Source of the DNA: Planctomycetota bacterium
GTDB lineage: Bacteria; Planctomycetota; UBA1135; GCA-002686595
Length of the DNA: 64,000 nt
Direction: 5' to 3'
Assembly: GCA_029259635.1 (NCBI GenBank)
Contig: JAJDEU010000055.1
Span: 50,969-114,968, forward strand
Under the pieces are notes generated by a model. It was given only the letters and a program-made list of their open reading frames with translations. It did not search any database and was not told where the DNA came from. The position numbers and the translations under genes are program-made. Positions 43,393 through 50,999 of the stretch are shown piece after piece (within the stretch, counting starts at the first letter, position 1; each line of letters opens with the position of its first letter).

Positions 43393-44800
43393 CGCCTATC
43401 TCATCGGCGGAATCCGCGTCGGACTCTTCGGCCTCATCGATGAGTTGCGATTCATCCAGCTCATCCTCGATGCGCACCTCTGCCCCGTCTTCCAGGTCGC
43501 GTGCTCCGACGGTGATGATCGAATCGTCGGGGGTTAGCGAGCCCGGCTCGAGCGGCACGATCTCGATAAACTCATCCTCGGCAAAGCTCTCCGTGACCAA
43601 GACGCGTTGAGCCATGTTGTCGTTCACCTTCAAGACGAAGCTCTCTTCGCCCTCTCGCCGGACAGCGCGCTTGTGGACGACCAAAGCCTGAGGGTGCCGG
43701 TCGGTGACGATCTCCAGTCGGATCAACATTCCGGGGAGCAGTCGCAAGTGGCTGTAGTCCTCGCCGTCCTGGTCTTCGGGCTTGATGGACAGCTTGGCGG
43801 TCACTCGAAACGAGCCCGAGTCGGCATTGATCGTCGGGCTGGCGCGTTCGATATAGCCTCGGAATCGAGCTCCGGGAAGCGCCTCGGTTTCCCCCATGAT
43901 TTCCAGTCCGCCGGTGTCGCCGTTGCCGCGTGTCGCTCCCGTTGCGAACAGGCTGAGCTCGCGTTGCGGTCGATAGAAGACGGCGCGCAAATTGTCCATG
44001 TCGGTCAGCACGAAGGCCGCTTCGCTGCCCACCGTGTCGCCCACGCGGATCGAGCGCGAAGCGATCACGCCGGAGATCGGCGCGCGGATTGTCTTGTCGT
44101 CGCGTGTGATCTCGGCGCGTTTCAAGGCGACCTCGGCTCGCGAGATTGCGATCTTGGCTTCGCGCGCGTCGGACTCGGCGCGCTTGAGGGTGAGCCTCGC
44201 CTTCACGACTTCGTGGCTCGAGCGCTCGAGCTCCAGGCGACTGGCTTCCAGCGCTTGCGAAGAGAGCGCGCTCGGCAAATCCGAATCGCCTCCGTGCAGG
44301 CGATCGTTGCGGTCGAAGTCGCGCTGCGCTTGTTCCTCCGCGAACCTGGCGTTCTTGATTCCGGCCTGCGCCTCCTCGATGGCGAGCTCGTTGTTCTCGC
44401 GCCGCGTGCGGGCTTCTTCGACGGCGACGCCCGCGTCCTGAACGGCGAGCTCGGCGTCGCGATTGTCGAGGCGCGCGAGAATTGCTCCCGCTTCCACACG
44501 ATCGCCTTCCTCGCACAGGAGCTCGACGACGAAGCCGGAGCTGCGCGGAATCAGGCTGACCTCCGACTCCGACTCGATGACGGTGGTCGTCTCCAGGATC
44601 TGGACCATCTCGCGCTGCTCGAGTGGGGCGACTCGAACTCTCGGAGCCTCGCGCTCGCGGACTCCGCTGGAGAGAGCGGCGCTCTCCTTTGCTGCGCTGA
44701 CCGGAGCCGAGGTCTGCTCGCAGCCCGAGCCGATGATGGTGAGAGACAGAGCGCCGGCGAAAACGAGGAGAGCGCGATGACGGAGAGAGCGAAAGAGCAT
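43343..44800 (-). CDS. RND efflux periplasmic adaptor (membrane fusion) lipoprotein
   Basis: The 485-residue protein starts with a lipoprotein signal (LVFAGALSLTIIGSGC; acylated Cys27). The lipoyl halves are 'SSGFVVELLCEEGDRVEAGAILARLDNRDAEL' and 'IRAPISGVIASRSIRVGDTVGSEAAF', flanking a long alpha hairpin (about residues 115-235, many Glu/Arg/Ala heptads). A beta-barrel and 'RLLPGMLIRLEIV...HPQALVVHKRAVRRE' follow, as in AcrA/MexA. The last 50 residues are an acidic Asp/Glu/Ser tail not typical of the family. It is the first gene of the three-gene efflux operon. No outer-membrane TolC-type gene lies in this window. Confidence 0.9.
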   Translation of the reverse strand: MLFRSLRHRALLVFAGALSLTIIGSGCEQTSAPVSAAKESAALSSGVREREAPRVRVAPLEQREMVQILETTTVIESESEVSLIPRSSGFVVELLCEEGDRVEAGAILARLDNRDAELAVQDAGVAVEEARTRRENNELAIEEAQAGIKNARFAEEQAQRDFDRNDRLHGGDSDLPSALSSQALEASRLELERSSHEVVKARLTLKRAESDAREAKIAISRAEVALKRAEITRDDKTIRAPISGVIASRSIRVGDTVGSEAAFVLTDMDNLRAVFYRPQRELSLFATGATRGNGDTGGLEIMGETEALPGARFRGYIERASPTINADSGSFRVTAKLSIKPEDQDGEDYSHLRLLPGMLIRLEIVTDRHPQALVVHKRAVRREGEESFVLKVNDNMAQRVLVTESFAEDEFIEIVPLEPGSLTPDDSIITVGARDLEDGAEVRIEDELDESQLIDEAEESDADSADEIGDESGDESSDDTSTESE

Positions 44801-44863
44801 GGGCGAAGGGAGGGGACTGTGTTTCCGGGCCTCGGGTTGGCCGTCGATGGGTAAGCTGCACGC

Positions 44864-46075
44864 ATGCGCACACCTTCCGAAGCCATTGCAGAGATTCTAA
44901 GTCGGATTCGACCTCTGAATCGTAAGGAGTCGATTTCGTTGATCCGAGCCCAGGGCCGGGTCCTGGCGGAAGACGTCCATTCGGACGTCGATTTGCCGCC
45001 CTTTGAGAAGAGCGCGATGGACGGCTTTGCTGTTCACAGCGCTGACTTTGAGGGTGCTGCGGGTCCCATCGAGCTGGAGTGCGTGGGGGAGTCGAGGGCC
45101 GGAGTGCCGTTTTCAGGCAAAGTTTCTCGCGGGACCTGCACGGAAATCTACACGGGTGCTGAGCTGCCGAACGGCTGCGACGCCGTCGTGATGATCGAGA
45201 AAACGAGCCGCGAGGGGGCGACGGTCCGAATCGACGACCGGCCGCTCCCCAATCAACACGTCAGCCACCAGGGCGAGATTCTTCGTGTCGGAGCGGTGGT
45301 TCTCCGGAAGGGGCGTCGGCTCTCCAGCGCGGATCTCTCCATCCTGGCCGCCGTCGGTTGTGATCCGGTTCCGGTCTTTCAGCGCCCGAAAGTCAGTGTA
45401 CTCACGACCGGCGACGAGCTGGTTCCGGCGAGCGAGGTTCCCGGTACGGGCCAGATTCGGGAGGGCAACACCTTCTACCTTGCGACGGCTTGCCAAGGCG
45501 TGGGCTGCGAGGTGCTCGAGGTCGGCATCGTGCCGGACAAGGAAGACGTCTTACTCGAGCGCTTCGGAACGGCGCTCGGGGACTGTGACGCCGTGATTAC
45601 CACCGGTGGCGTGAGCATGGGCAAGTACGACTTGGTCGGAGCCGTGTTCGAGAAGCTCGGCGTTGCCCCGCTCCTTCACAAGGTCGCCATCAAGCCTGGC
45701 AAGCCGATCTGGTTTGGCATGCAAGGCGAGACTCCCGTGTTCGGTTTGCCGGGCAATCCCGTCTCGAGCCTGCTCGGATTTCAGGTCTTTGTCCGGCCGG
45801 CGCTCAGCTTACTCTCCGGAGCGGACCCCAAGGAGCAGGTGGAGCGTTTACGGCGTGGCATCTGGCGCGGAGACCGGGTCGGCGGCCAGTGGCGCCAGCA
45901 AAATCTGCCCGCGCGAGTGGAGCAGGGGGAGGACGGCCGCGACGAGCTCCAGCCGGTCTCCTGGCATGGCTCGGCGGACATGGTTGGGGCTGGCGCGGCC
46001 ACGGCTCTGGCCATTGTGCCCGCGGATACTCCGATCGAACCCGGTGAGTCGATCCACTATCGACCGCTGGACTAG
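44864..46075 (+). CDS. moeA: Molybdopterin molybdenumtransferase MoeA
   Basis: MoeA inserts molybdate into adenylylated molybdopterin to make Moco. The 403-residue protein shows the domain I/III segment VDLPPFEKSAMDGFAVHS, 'VMIEKTSREG', the MoCF-binding domain motifs 'VSVLTTGDELVPASEVPGTGQIREGN' and 'AVITTGGVSMGKYDLVGAVFEKLG', then 'FGLPGNPVSSLLGFQVFV', with a C-terminal beta domain (residues 330-403). All standard motifs are present. It is transcribed away from the efflux operon and followed by a 259-base gap. No other Moco genes are in view. Confidence 0.95.
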   Translation: MRTPSEAIAEILSRIRPLNRKESISLIRAQGRVLAEDVHSDVDLPPFEKSAMDGFAVHSADFEGAAGPIELECVGESRAGVPFSGKVSRGTCTEIYTGAELPNGCDAVVMIEKTSREGATVRIDDRPLPNQHVSHQGEILRVGAVVLRKGRRLSSADLSILAAVGCDPVPVFQRPKVSVLTTGDELVPASEVPGTGQIREGNTFYLATACQGVGCEVLEVGIVPDKEDVLLERFGTALGDCDAVITTGGVSMGKYDLVGAVFEKLGVAPLLHKVAIKPGKPIWFGMQGETPVFGLPGNPVSSLLGFQVFVRPALSLLSGADPKEQVERLRRGIWRGDRVGGQWRQQNLPARVEQGEDGRDELQPVSWHGSADMVGAGAATALAIVPADTPIEPGESIHYRPLD

Positions 46076-46185
46076 ATGGGGTCGGCCCGCGTCCGCGTGG
46101 CTCAGAGAGGTTGGAAATCCGATTCATCGACCCGGTTACTTGGGCCAGCAGGCGGGTTAGAGAGGGGTGCGGCCCCCTCCTGGAC

Positions 46186-46215
46186 TTGACCGGAGACCGC
46201 ACCCGCCTCTATAGT
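46186..46215 (+). promoter_or_regulatory. Sigma70-type promoter upstream of the coiled-coil/mre region
   Basis: TTGACC, 18-base spacer, TATAGT, with five of six matches in each hexamer, 120 bases before ATG 46335. It is the best promoter match I found in the window. It would drive the coiled-coil gene and the small membrane protein gene. Confidence 0.55.
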
Positions 46216-46334
46216 TTCGCGCCCGCTGCGCCCGGCCTTGGGACTTTCTCTGCGCCCTTCGGGGAAGCCCGTCCCATCCCCGAATCGCTCTCGGTTTGCT
46301 CCTCAATCTCCCTGACCCCTTCGCAAGTACGAGC

Positions 46335-47192
46335 ATGAGCCCCATCGGAAAGATCTTCATTGTCGTCAACCTGGCCCTCTCGGCCGCATTCCTCGGTTGG
46401 GCGTCCAACGTCGTCGCCACCAGCCAACAATGGAAGACGAAGCACGATGACGTCGAAGAGAGCCTCAATAAGGAGAAGGCGGCGCTGGAAGCTGACCTCT
46501 CGCTCCAGCGCACCAAGCTGGAGACCGTCCGCGAAGACAAGGATCGTTTCTCGCAAGAGAGCGATGATCTGAAGAACCGCGCGGAGCGCGCCGAGCGCGA
46601 GCGCGACGCTCAGACCACCGAGAATCAGCAAATGCGCGGTGATATCACCAAGCTGCAGAGCTCGATGGAGGGTTACAACAATCACCTCTCGTCGATGGAC
46701 GCTCGCCTTGAGCGCGCGACCGATCAGGCGCTGCAAGCCGAGCGCGACAAGAACGAGGCCATGCAGGGCAAGCGCGACGCAGAGATCGCCCTCGCCAACG
46801 CAGAGGAGTCCATGCGCGCGACCCAGGCACAGGTGGACGCGCTGACGGCGAAGCTGGCCAGTGCGGAAGACAGCATTGCGTCCGCCGAAGCGAAGTTCGA
46901 CGCCATCGTCGCTTACACGGGTGTGGACCCGGGCAGTATTTTGTCTCAGCCCGATATCGAAGGTGCCGTCGTCAGCGTCAAGAGCGACCCCGCTCCCGGC
47001 CTGGTCTCGATCAACCGCGGCTCCGACCAAGGGGTGAGCCTCGGAACGACTTTCCAAGTCTTCAATGGCCGCACCTACAAGGGTGAGGTTCGCGTCGAGA
47101 TCGTGCACGCCACCTGGAGTTCGGCCGTCGTGGTTCGCGCCACCGAGGGTTCGACCATCTCTTCTGGCGACAGCGTCGCCACCCGCCTCTAG
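46335..47192 (+). CDS. Membrane-anchored coiled-coil protein preceding mreB
   Basis: ATG 46335 (MSPIGKIFIVVNLALSAAFLGWAS) puts a membrane helix at residues 5-24; the longer frame to 46296 lacks support. Residues 30-190 form a long heptad coiled coil (many Glu/Lys/Arg, few Pro/Gly). Residues 205-285 form a beta-rich domain: 'GAVVSVKSDPAPGLVSINRGSDQGVSLGTTFQVFNGRTYKGEVRV'. The 'G..V.p..g.v.In.G..dGV..G..f.V' rhythm resembles MreC-like and FlgT-type beta modules. The 'GKIF.v.NL.l...FLG' start is one I associate with planctomycete membrane proteins of unknown function. Its position next to mreB suggests a role in wall or shape control. Confidence 0.6.
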   Translation: MSPIGKIFIVVNLALSAAFLGWASNVVATSQQWKTKHDDVEESLNKEKAALEADLSLQRTKLETVREDKDRFSQESDDLKNRAERAERERDAQTTENQQMRGDITKLQSSMEGYNNHLSSMDARLERATDQALQAERDKNEAMQGKRDAEIALANAEESMRATQAQVDALTAKLASAEDSIASAEAKFDAIVAYTGVDPGSILSQPDIEGAVVSVKSDPAPGLVSINRGSDQGVSLGTTFQVFNGRTYKGEVRVEIVHATWSSAVVVRATEGSTISSGDSVATRL

Positions 47193-47204
47193 GAGTCGAT
47201 CACC

Positions 47205-47456
47205 ATGGCACGCAGTCGCAGCCGTCGCGGAGCAGCCTCCGCTCGTAGTTCTGGAGCGGGTCGTCAGACCCGCGCCGTCTCCCGCAAGTCATCCGCAGGC
47301 CCGACCGGCGAGGCCGAAGTCGTCGAGGAAGCTGCCGGCATGGGCATGGAGGGCGCCGTGGCGATCATCACGGCGCTCATGCTCTTCGCCGGATGCCTCT
47401 TTTTGGACTACGAGCTCGGCTCGCACTACGGCGTCGGGATGTTCTTCGCCAACTAG
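47205..47456 (+). CDS. Small single-pass membrane protein
   Basis: The 83-residue protein has a very basic, Arg/Ser-rich N-terminal half (MARSRSRRGAASARSSGAGR), an acidic turn (EAEVVEEAAG), one hydrophobic helix (EGAVAIITALMLFAGCLFLDYELG) and a short tail ending in FFAN. The ATG is preceded by AGGAG eight bases away, a good ribosome site, and the gene is 12 bases after the coiled-coil gene, so the two form an operon. I do not recognise a family. The basic tail could bind nucleic acid or acidic lipid headgroups; this is a guess. Confidence 0.6.
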   Translation: MARSRSRRGAASARSSGAGRQTRAVSRKSSAGPTGEAEVVEEAAGMGMEGAVAIITALMLFAGCLFLDYELGSHYGVGMFFAN

Positions 47457-47561
47457 TCCACGCACGCTGGGAGGTTGGCGCCTCTCGAACGAGCACGATC
47501 TCTGCCTCGCTTCCCGTTTTGGGGCGCGAGGCAGTTTCGTATCTGGGCCGATTTCGTGTGC

Positions 47562-47589
47562 TTGATCGGCGATAGGTGGCCTGTAGACT
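47562..47589 (+). promoter_or_regulatory. Possible sigma70-type promoter upstream of mreB
   Basis: TTGATC, 16-base spacer, TAGACT, about 156 bases before the mreB start in a 289-base gap. The TAGACTGCGC string recurs at the BMC operon promoter candidate. No other element in the gap stands out. Confidence 0.35.
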
Positions 47590-47745
47590 GCGCTACTAAC
47601 GGGGTGGGTCGCGGGTCGCTGTGGACTGTGATTACGCCGCGAGATTTCTGGGCAGGCCGCACTGCCTTACGGCATCACTGAGACGCACCATGTTTCACAG
47701 CAATTTTCACAGCCAGCTTCCCTGGAAGCCTAGAAGGAACCGCCC

Positions 47746-48810
47746 ATGTCCAATCTGATGAAGCCGCTGGAGTGGATGCTCGGGCGCTTATCCGTCGACA
47801 TGGGGATCGACCTCGGAACGGCGAACACTCTGGTCTGTGTTCGCGGGCGAGGCATCATCCTCAACGAGCCGAGCGTGGTGGCCGTCAAGAAGGGCGGCAA
47901 TGAAGTCCTGCTGGGCGGAATGGCCGTCGGCAACGCCGCCAAGGCGATGCTCGGCAAGACCCCTGGGAATATCGAAGCCATTCGTCCTCTAAAGCACGGC
48001 GTGATCGCCGACTTTGAGATCACCGAGAAGATGTTGCGCTACTTCATCACCAAGGTGCACGACGGCAAGCACTGGATGAAGCCGCGCGTGGTCATCTCGG
48101 TTCCGACCGGAATTACAGCGGTCGAGCGGCGCGCGGTCATTCATTCCGCCGAGCGCGCCGGCGCTCGCAAGGTCTACCTGATCGACGAGCCGATGGCCGC
48201 CGGTATCGGAGTCGAGCTGCCCGTCACGGAAGCACGCGGATCCCTGATCGTCGACATCGGTGGCGGTACAACTGAGGTGGCCGTGATCTCGCTCGCCGGT
48301 TCGGTGGTCGCGACTTCTCTGCGCGTAGCCGGCGACGAGATGGACGAAGCGATCGTCTCGCACCTGCGCCGTCACCACAACCTGTTGATCGGCGAGCAAT
48401 CGGCCGAGCGCATCAAGCTCACCGTCGGGTCCGCATGGCCGCTGGAGCAAGAGCTCTCGATGGAGGTCAAGGGCCGCGACTCAGTCACGGGACTTCCGCG
48501 TCGTGCGACGGTCACTTCGATGGAGATTCGCGAGTCTCTCAGCGAGCCGGTCCGGCAGATCTGCGAGTGCATTCGCCAGGTCCTGGAAGAAGCGCCGCCG
48601 GAGATTTCGGCGGACCTCGTGGACTCTGGAATCACCGTTGTTGGCGGGGGAGCACTGCTCTACGGCATCGGCGATGCGATTACCGATCAGATCGGAATTC
48701 CGGCCACGATCGTGGACGATCCGTTGAGCGCGGTTGCGCGCGGCACCGGAATCTTCCTCGACAAGCTCGACGTCTTCTCGCAGGTGTTGACCACCGGCGA
48801 CGACGCCTGA
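47746..48810 (+). CDS. mreB: Rod shape-determining actin homologue MreB
   Basis: MreB polymerises on the inner membrane and directs sidewall peptidoglycan synthesis by the MreCD-PBP2-RodA elongasome. The 354-residue protein has the phosphate 1 loop VDMGIDLGTANTLV (residues 17-30), 'LNEPSVVAVKK', 'VVISVPTGITAVERRAV', 'LIDEPMAAGIGVELPV', phosphate 2 'GSLIVDIGGGTTEVAVISL' and the adenosine motif 'ITVVGGGALLYGI'. All nucleotide-binding motifs are intact. An amphipathic N-terminus (SNLMKPLEWMLGRL) may bind membrane. The start has AAGGAA six bases upstream. mreC follows after 261 bases, longer than in a standard operon. Confidence 0.97.
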   Translation: MSNLMKPLEWMLGRLSVDMGIDLGTANTLVCVRGRGIILNEPSVVAVKKGGNEVLLGGMAVGNAAKAMLGKTPGNIEAIRPLKHGVIADFEITEKMLRYFITKVHDGKHWMKPRVVISVPTGITAVERRAVIHSAERAGARKVYLIDEPMAAGIGVELPVTEARGSLIVDIGGGTTEVAVISLAGSVVATSLRVAGDEMDEAIVSHLRRHHNLLIGEQSAERIKLTVGSAWPLEQELSMEVKGRDSVTGLPRRATVTSMEIRESLSEPVRQICECIRQVLEEAPPEISADLVDSGITVVGGGALLYGIGDAITDQIGIPATIVDDPLSAVARGTGIFLDKLDVFSQVLTTGDDA

Positions 48811-48876
48811 GCCTTCGTCAGAAGCCGGCGCGATTCGGGAATTCGACCGCTCTCTCGGGGTTTCCAGCGCCGAATC

Positions 48877-48902
48877 GACAGCTCGCAATCGCGCGAGCTG
48901 TC
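48877..48902 (+). terminator. Hairpin between mreB and mreC
   Basis: Perfect 10-base arms GACAGCTCGC and GCGAGCTGTC around a 6-base loop, 67 bases after the mreB stop. No T-run follows, so it could be a factor-dependent terminator, an attenuator that lowers mreCD relative to mreB, or an mRNA-stabilising stem. An outer 8-base inverted pair (48831-48838 and 48870-48877) overlaps its left arm by one base and may compete with it. Confidence 0.4.
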
Positions 48903-49071
48903 CCGCAAGGATTCGCGTGCACCGACTCGGCGAAATTCTGAGCTGTGGTGGTGCACTCCCAAACGGCGAGCGCACCGAGCTTTGAGATCGGAGAGTGCTT
49001 GAGCGATTCGAGAGAGCGTTGAGTCGAGGCGCTCGACAAGCGAACATCGCTTCTCCTGACGGACCCATCAC

Positions 49072-50454
49072 TTGAGCTTTCGCCGATCCCATTTGCTGCA
49101 CCTTCTGATTTGGATGTGCATTTTTGTCCTGGCGGTGCGGCCGGTTGAGCGACTGGACGAAGGCATCGAGTGGGCGCTCTCGCCGCTGCGCATTCTGGCC
49201 GAACCCGCGTGGCCTCTGATCTGGTCGGAGGGGCAAAGCGTGCAAGCCGCGGAGGCCGCCCGTGATCGGGCTTCCGATTACGCGGCAGAGGCGGAGCGAC
49301 TGGGCGTCGAGTTGCTCGCGCTCGCGAGTCCCACCCGGGCCGAGCTTCTAGAGGGGCGCGATCTGGTGCCCGCCGTTGTGATTGGCCGCGATGACCGAGA
49401 TAGCGACCGGCTGTTCGTCAGAGTCACCGACACCGCCGCGCTCCATCCCGGTTTGCCGGTGGTGCACGGCGACACCTACGTCGGCCGCGTGGCTCTCGTC
49501 GATGTGGAGCGCCTAGAGGTTGCGATCGACCTCGTCACAGGGCCGGGCTTTGCCGTCGGTGCGCGTCTGGTGGATCCGCCTTCGTCCAAGCCGATCTGGA
49601 TGGCGGTCGGTGGGGTGTACTCCGCGAAGGGGCAGCCCGCGCACTCGGTCCAGCGCTTGGCGCTCGTCGTTCGCAATCCGTCGGATCGCGAAGCGCCGGG
49701 GGGCTCGGTGGTCGTCGGCGAGCTCCTCGCCGATATCGATCCGTTCGCGTCCCTGGCTGAGGGCTATGGCCTCGGGACGTTGGTGGAGTATTCGTCGAAT
49801 GAAGAGCGCAGTTTGCTGGCCGACCTCGACTACGGCGCGGGCATCTTTCACGTTCACATCCTGTGTCCGGAAGGCTCGCGCGCCGGAGCAACCGGTGAAC
49901 TTGAGCTGGCGATCTCCGATCCCGACTGGCGTCCGACGCGGCAGTTGTCCGCGGGAGATCCCTCGAGTTGGCGCGGGGGAGTCAAGATTGCGGCGGGGGC
50001 TTCGGTGGGCGTCGAGCGCGGCGCCGCTCTGATCTCCGACCTGCAGTTGATTGGCCGGGTCGAGCGAGTCGGTGCCTGGACAGCGGACGTTCGCCTGCTC
50101 TCCGATCCAGGGCTCTCACTGGTCGCGGTCGCCAGGCAGAGCGGTGACAGCGAGCCGCGAGTGCTCGGGCGATTGACCTCGCTCGGTCCCGACTCCACCG
50201 GCGAGTGGATTCGCTTCCGCTGGGAGGCGGTCGTCGGTTTTCGGCACGAAGGCGGAGCGAACGATGTCCTGCACGCGCGAATCTTCACCGGGGCCGGTGA
50301 CACCGGCTTGCCCGCGGGCTTGTTTGTCGGGGACGCGATCCTGTCTCCCGATATCGATCCCGTGATCGGCGCACCGCTCGTTCTCCTGCGCCGAGAGTCG
50401 AACCTGGGATCGGGAAACCTCTGGGTTCGAACCTCCTCGGAGAGCACACCGTGA
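49072..50454 (+). CDS. mreC: Rod shape-determining protein MreC
   Basis: The 460-residue protein starts at TTG 49072 (no ATG/GTG nearby), with one N-terminal membrane helix (LLHLLIWMCIFVLAVRP) and a short coiled coil (about 60-85). The beta lobes have 'DTAALHPGLPVVHGDTYVGRVALVDVERLEVAIDLVTGPGFAVGARL' and later 'ASVGVERGAALISDLQLIGRVERVGAWTADVRLLSDPGLSLVAVA'; both resemble the MreC pattern G...G..V....LvGrV..v....a.V.LltDp....v.v. MreC bridges MreB to PBP2. It is longer than typical MreC (about 280-370). Its stop overlaps the mreD GTG by GTGA. Confidence 0.82.
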   Translation: MSFRRSHLLHLLIWMCIFVLAVRPVERLDEGIEWALSPLRILAEPAWPLIWSEGQSVQAAEAARDRASDYAAEAERLGVELLALASPTRAELLEGRDLVPAVVIGRDDRDSDRLFVRVTDTAALHPGLPVVHGDTYVGRVALVDVERLEVAIDLVTGPGFAVGARLVDPPSSKPIWMAVGGVYSAKGQPAHSVQRLALVVRNPSDREAPGGSVVVGELLADIDPFASLAEGYGLGTLVEYSSNEERSLLADLDYGAGIFHVHILCPEGSRAGATGELELAISDPDWRPTRQLSAGDPSSWRGGVKIAAGASVGVERGAALISDLQLIGRVERVGAWTADVRLLSDPGLSLVAVARQSGDSEPRVLGRLTSLGPDSTGEWIRFRWEAVVGFRHEGGANDVLHARIFTGAGDTGLPAGLFVGDAILSPDIDPVIGAPLVLLRRESNLGSGNLWVRTSSESTP

Positions 50455-50999
50455 GCATGGCCGCCGGAATTGAGTCGGTCCTCGGCTCGCGGCGCACTCC
50501 GTTGCTGTCGCTGGGTTGGCTCGCGCTGTGGGCCACTTTGGCCTTCACGCTGAGCGGTCTCCTGGGGCAGAGCTTTGGCGCTTGGGTTCCCGACCCGGGC
50601 GTCGTTCTCCTGATCGGTCTGGTGGCCCGCACGCGGCCCGCGGGGTTGTGGTCCGCCGCTCTCGCGATCTCGGCGGGGCGAGTCGCCGTCGGAATCGAAG
50701 CGCCTTTGGCGGTCTTCGCGATCTACCTCGCCATCGCCGGTGCCCATGCGTCGCTGTGTCGGTTTGCCGATGGCCAGCGCGCGATCGTGCGGCTCGTCGG
50801 CGGCGCGCTCTATTCCGGCGTCGTGGTTCTGTGGCTGATCGGCGTTCATGAGTCGCGTTCGTCTGTCGCGCTCGGCTTGTTCGAACGGGCGCCACAGTGG
50901 GCGCTCGCGACTGCGGTGTCGACGGCGATTGCGACGGTTTGCCTCTCGCCGCTGCTTGCGCGAATTCCCGGGCTCGGCGAGTGGAGGGAGCGCTCATGA
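50451..50999 (+). CDS. mreD: MreD-like membrane protein
   Basis: This 182-residue protein has five hydrophobic segments ('LLSLGWLALWATLAFTLSGLLG', 'PDPGVVLLIGLVARTRP', 'GLWSAALAISAGRVAVG', 'APLAVFAIYLAIAGAHASL', 'LVGGALYSGVVVLWLIGV', 'ALATAVSTAIATVCLSPLLA'), the size and topology of MreD. Direct sequence conservation is weak, as usual for MreD. The call relies on location between mreC and the PBP2 gene, with 4-base overlaps at both junctions. It would stabilise the MreC-PBP2-RodA complex in the membrane. Confidence 0.75.
   Translation: MSMAAGIESVLGSRRTPLLSLGWLALWATLAFTLSGLLGQSFGAWVPDPGVVLLIGLVARTRPAGLWSAALAISAGRVAVGIEAPLAVFAIYLAIAGAHASLCRFADGQRAIVRLVGGALYSGVVVLWLIGVHESRSSVALGLFERAPQWALATAVSTAIATVCLSPLLARIPGLGEWRERS

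Noticed and set aside
43607..44854. 415-codon plus-strand frame
   Set aside because: Antisense to the adaptor lipoprotein gene, no recognisable domain.
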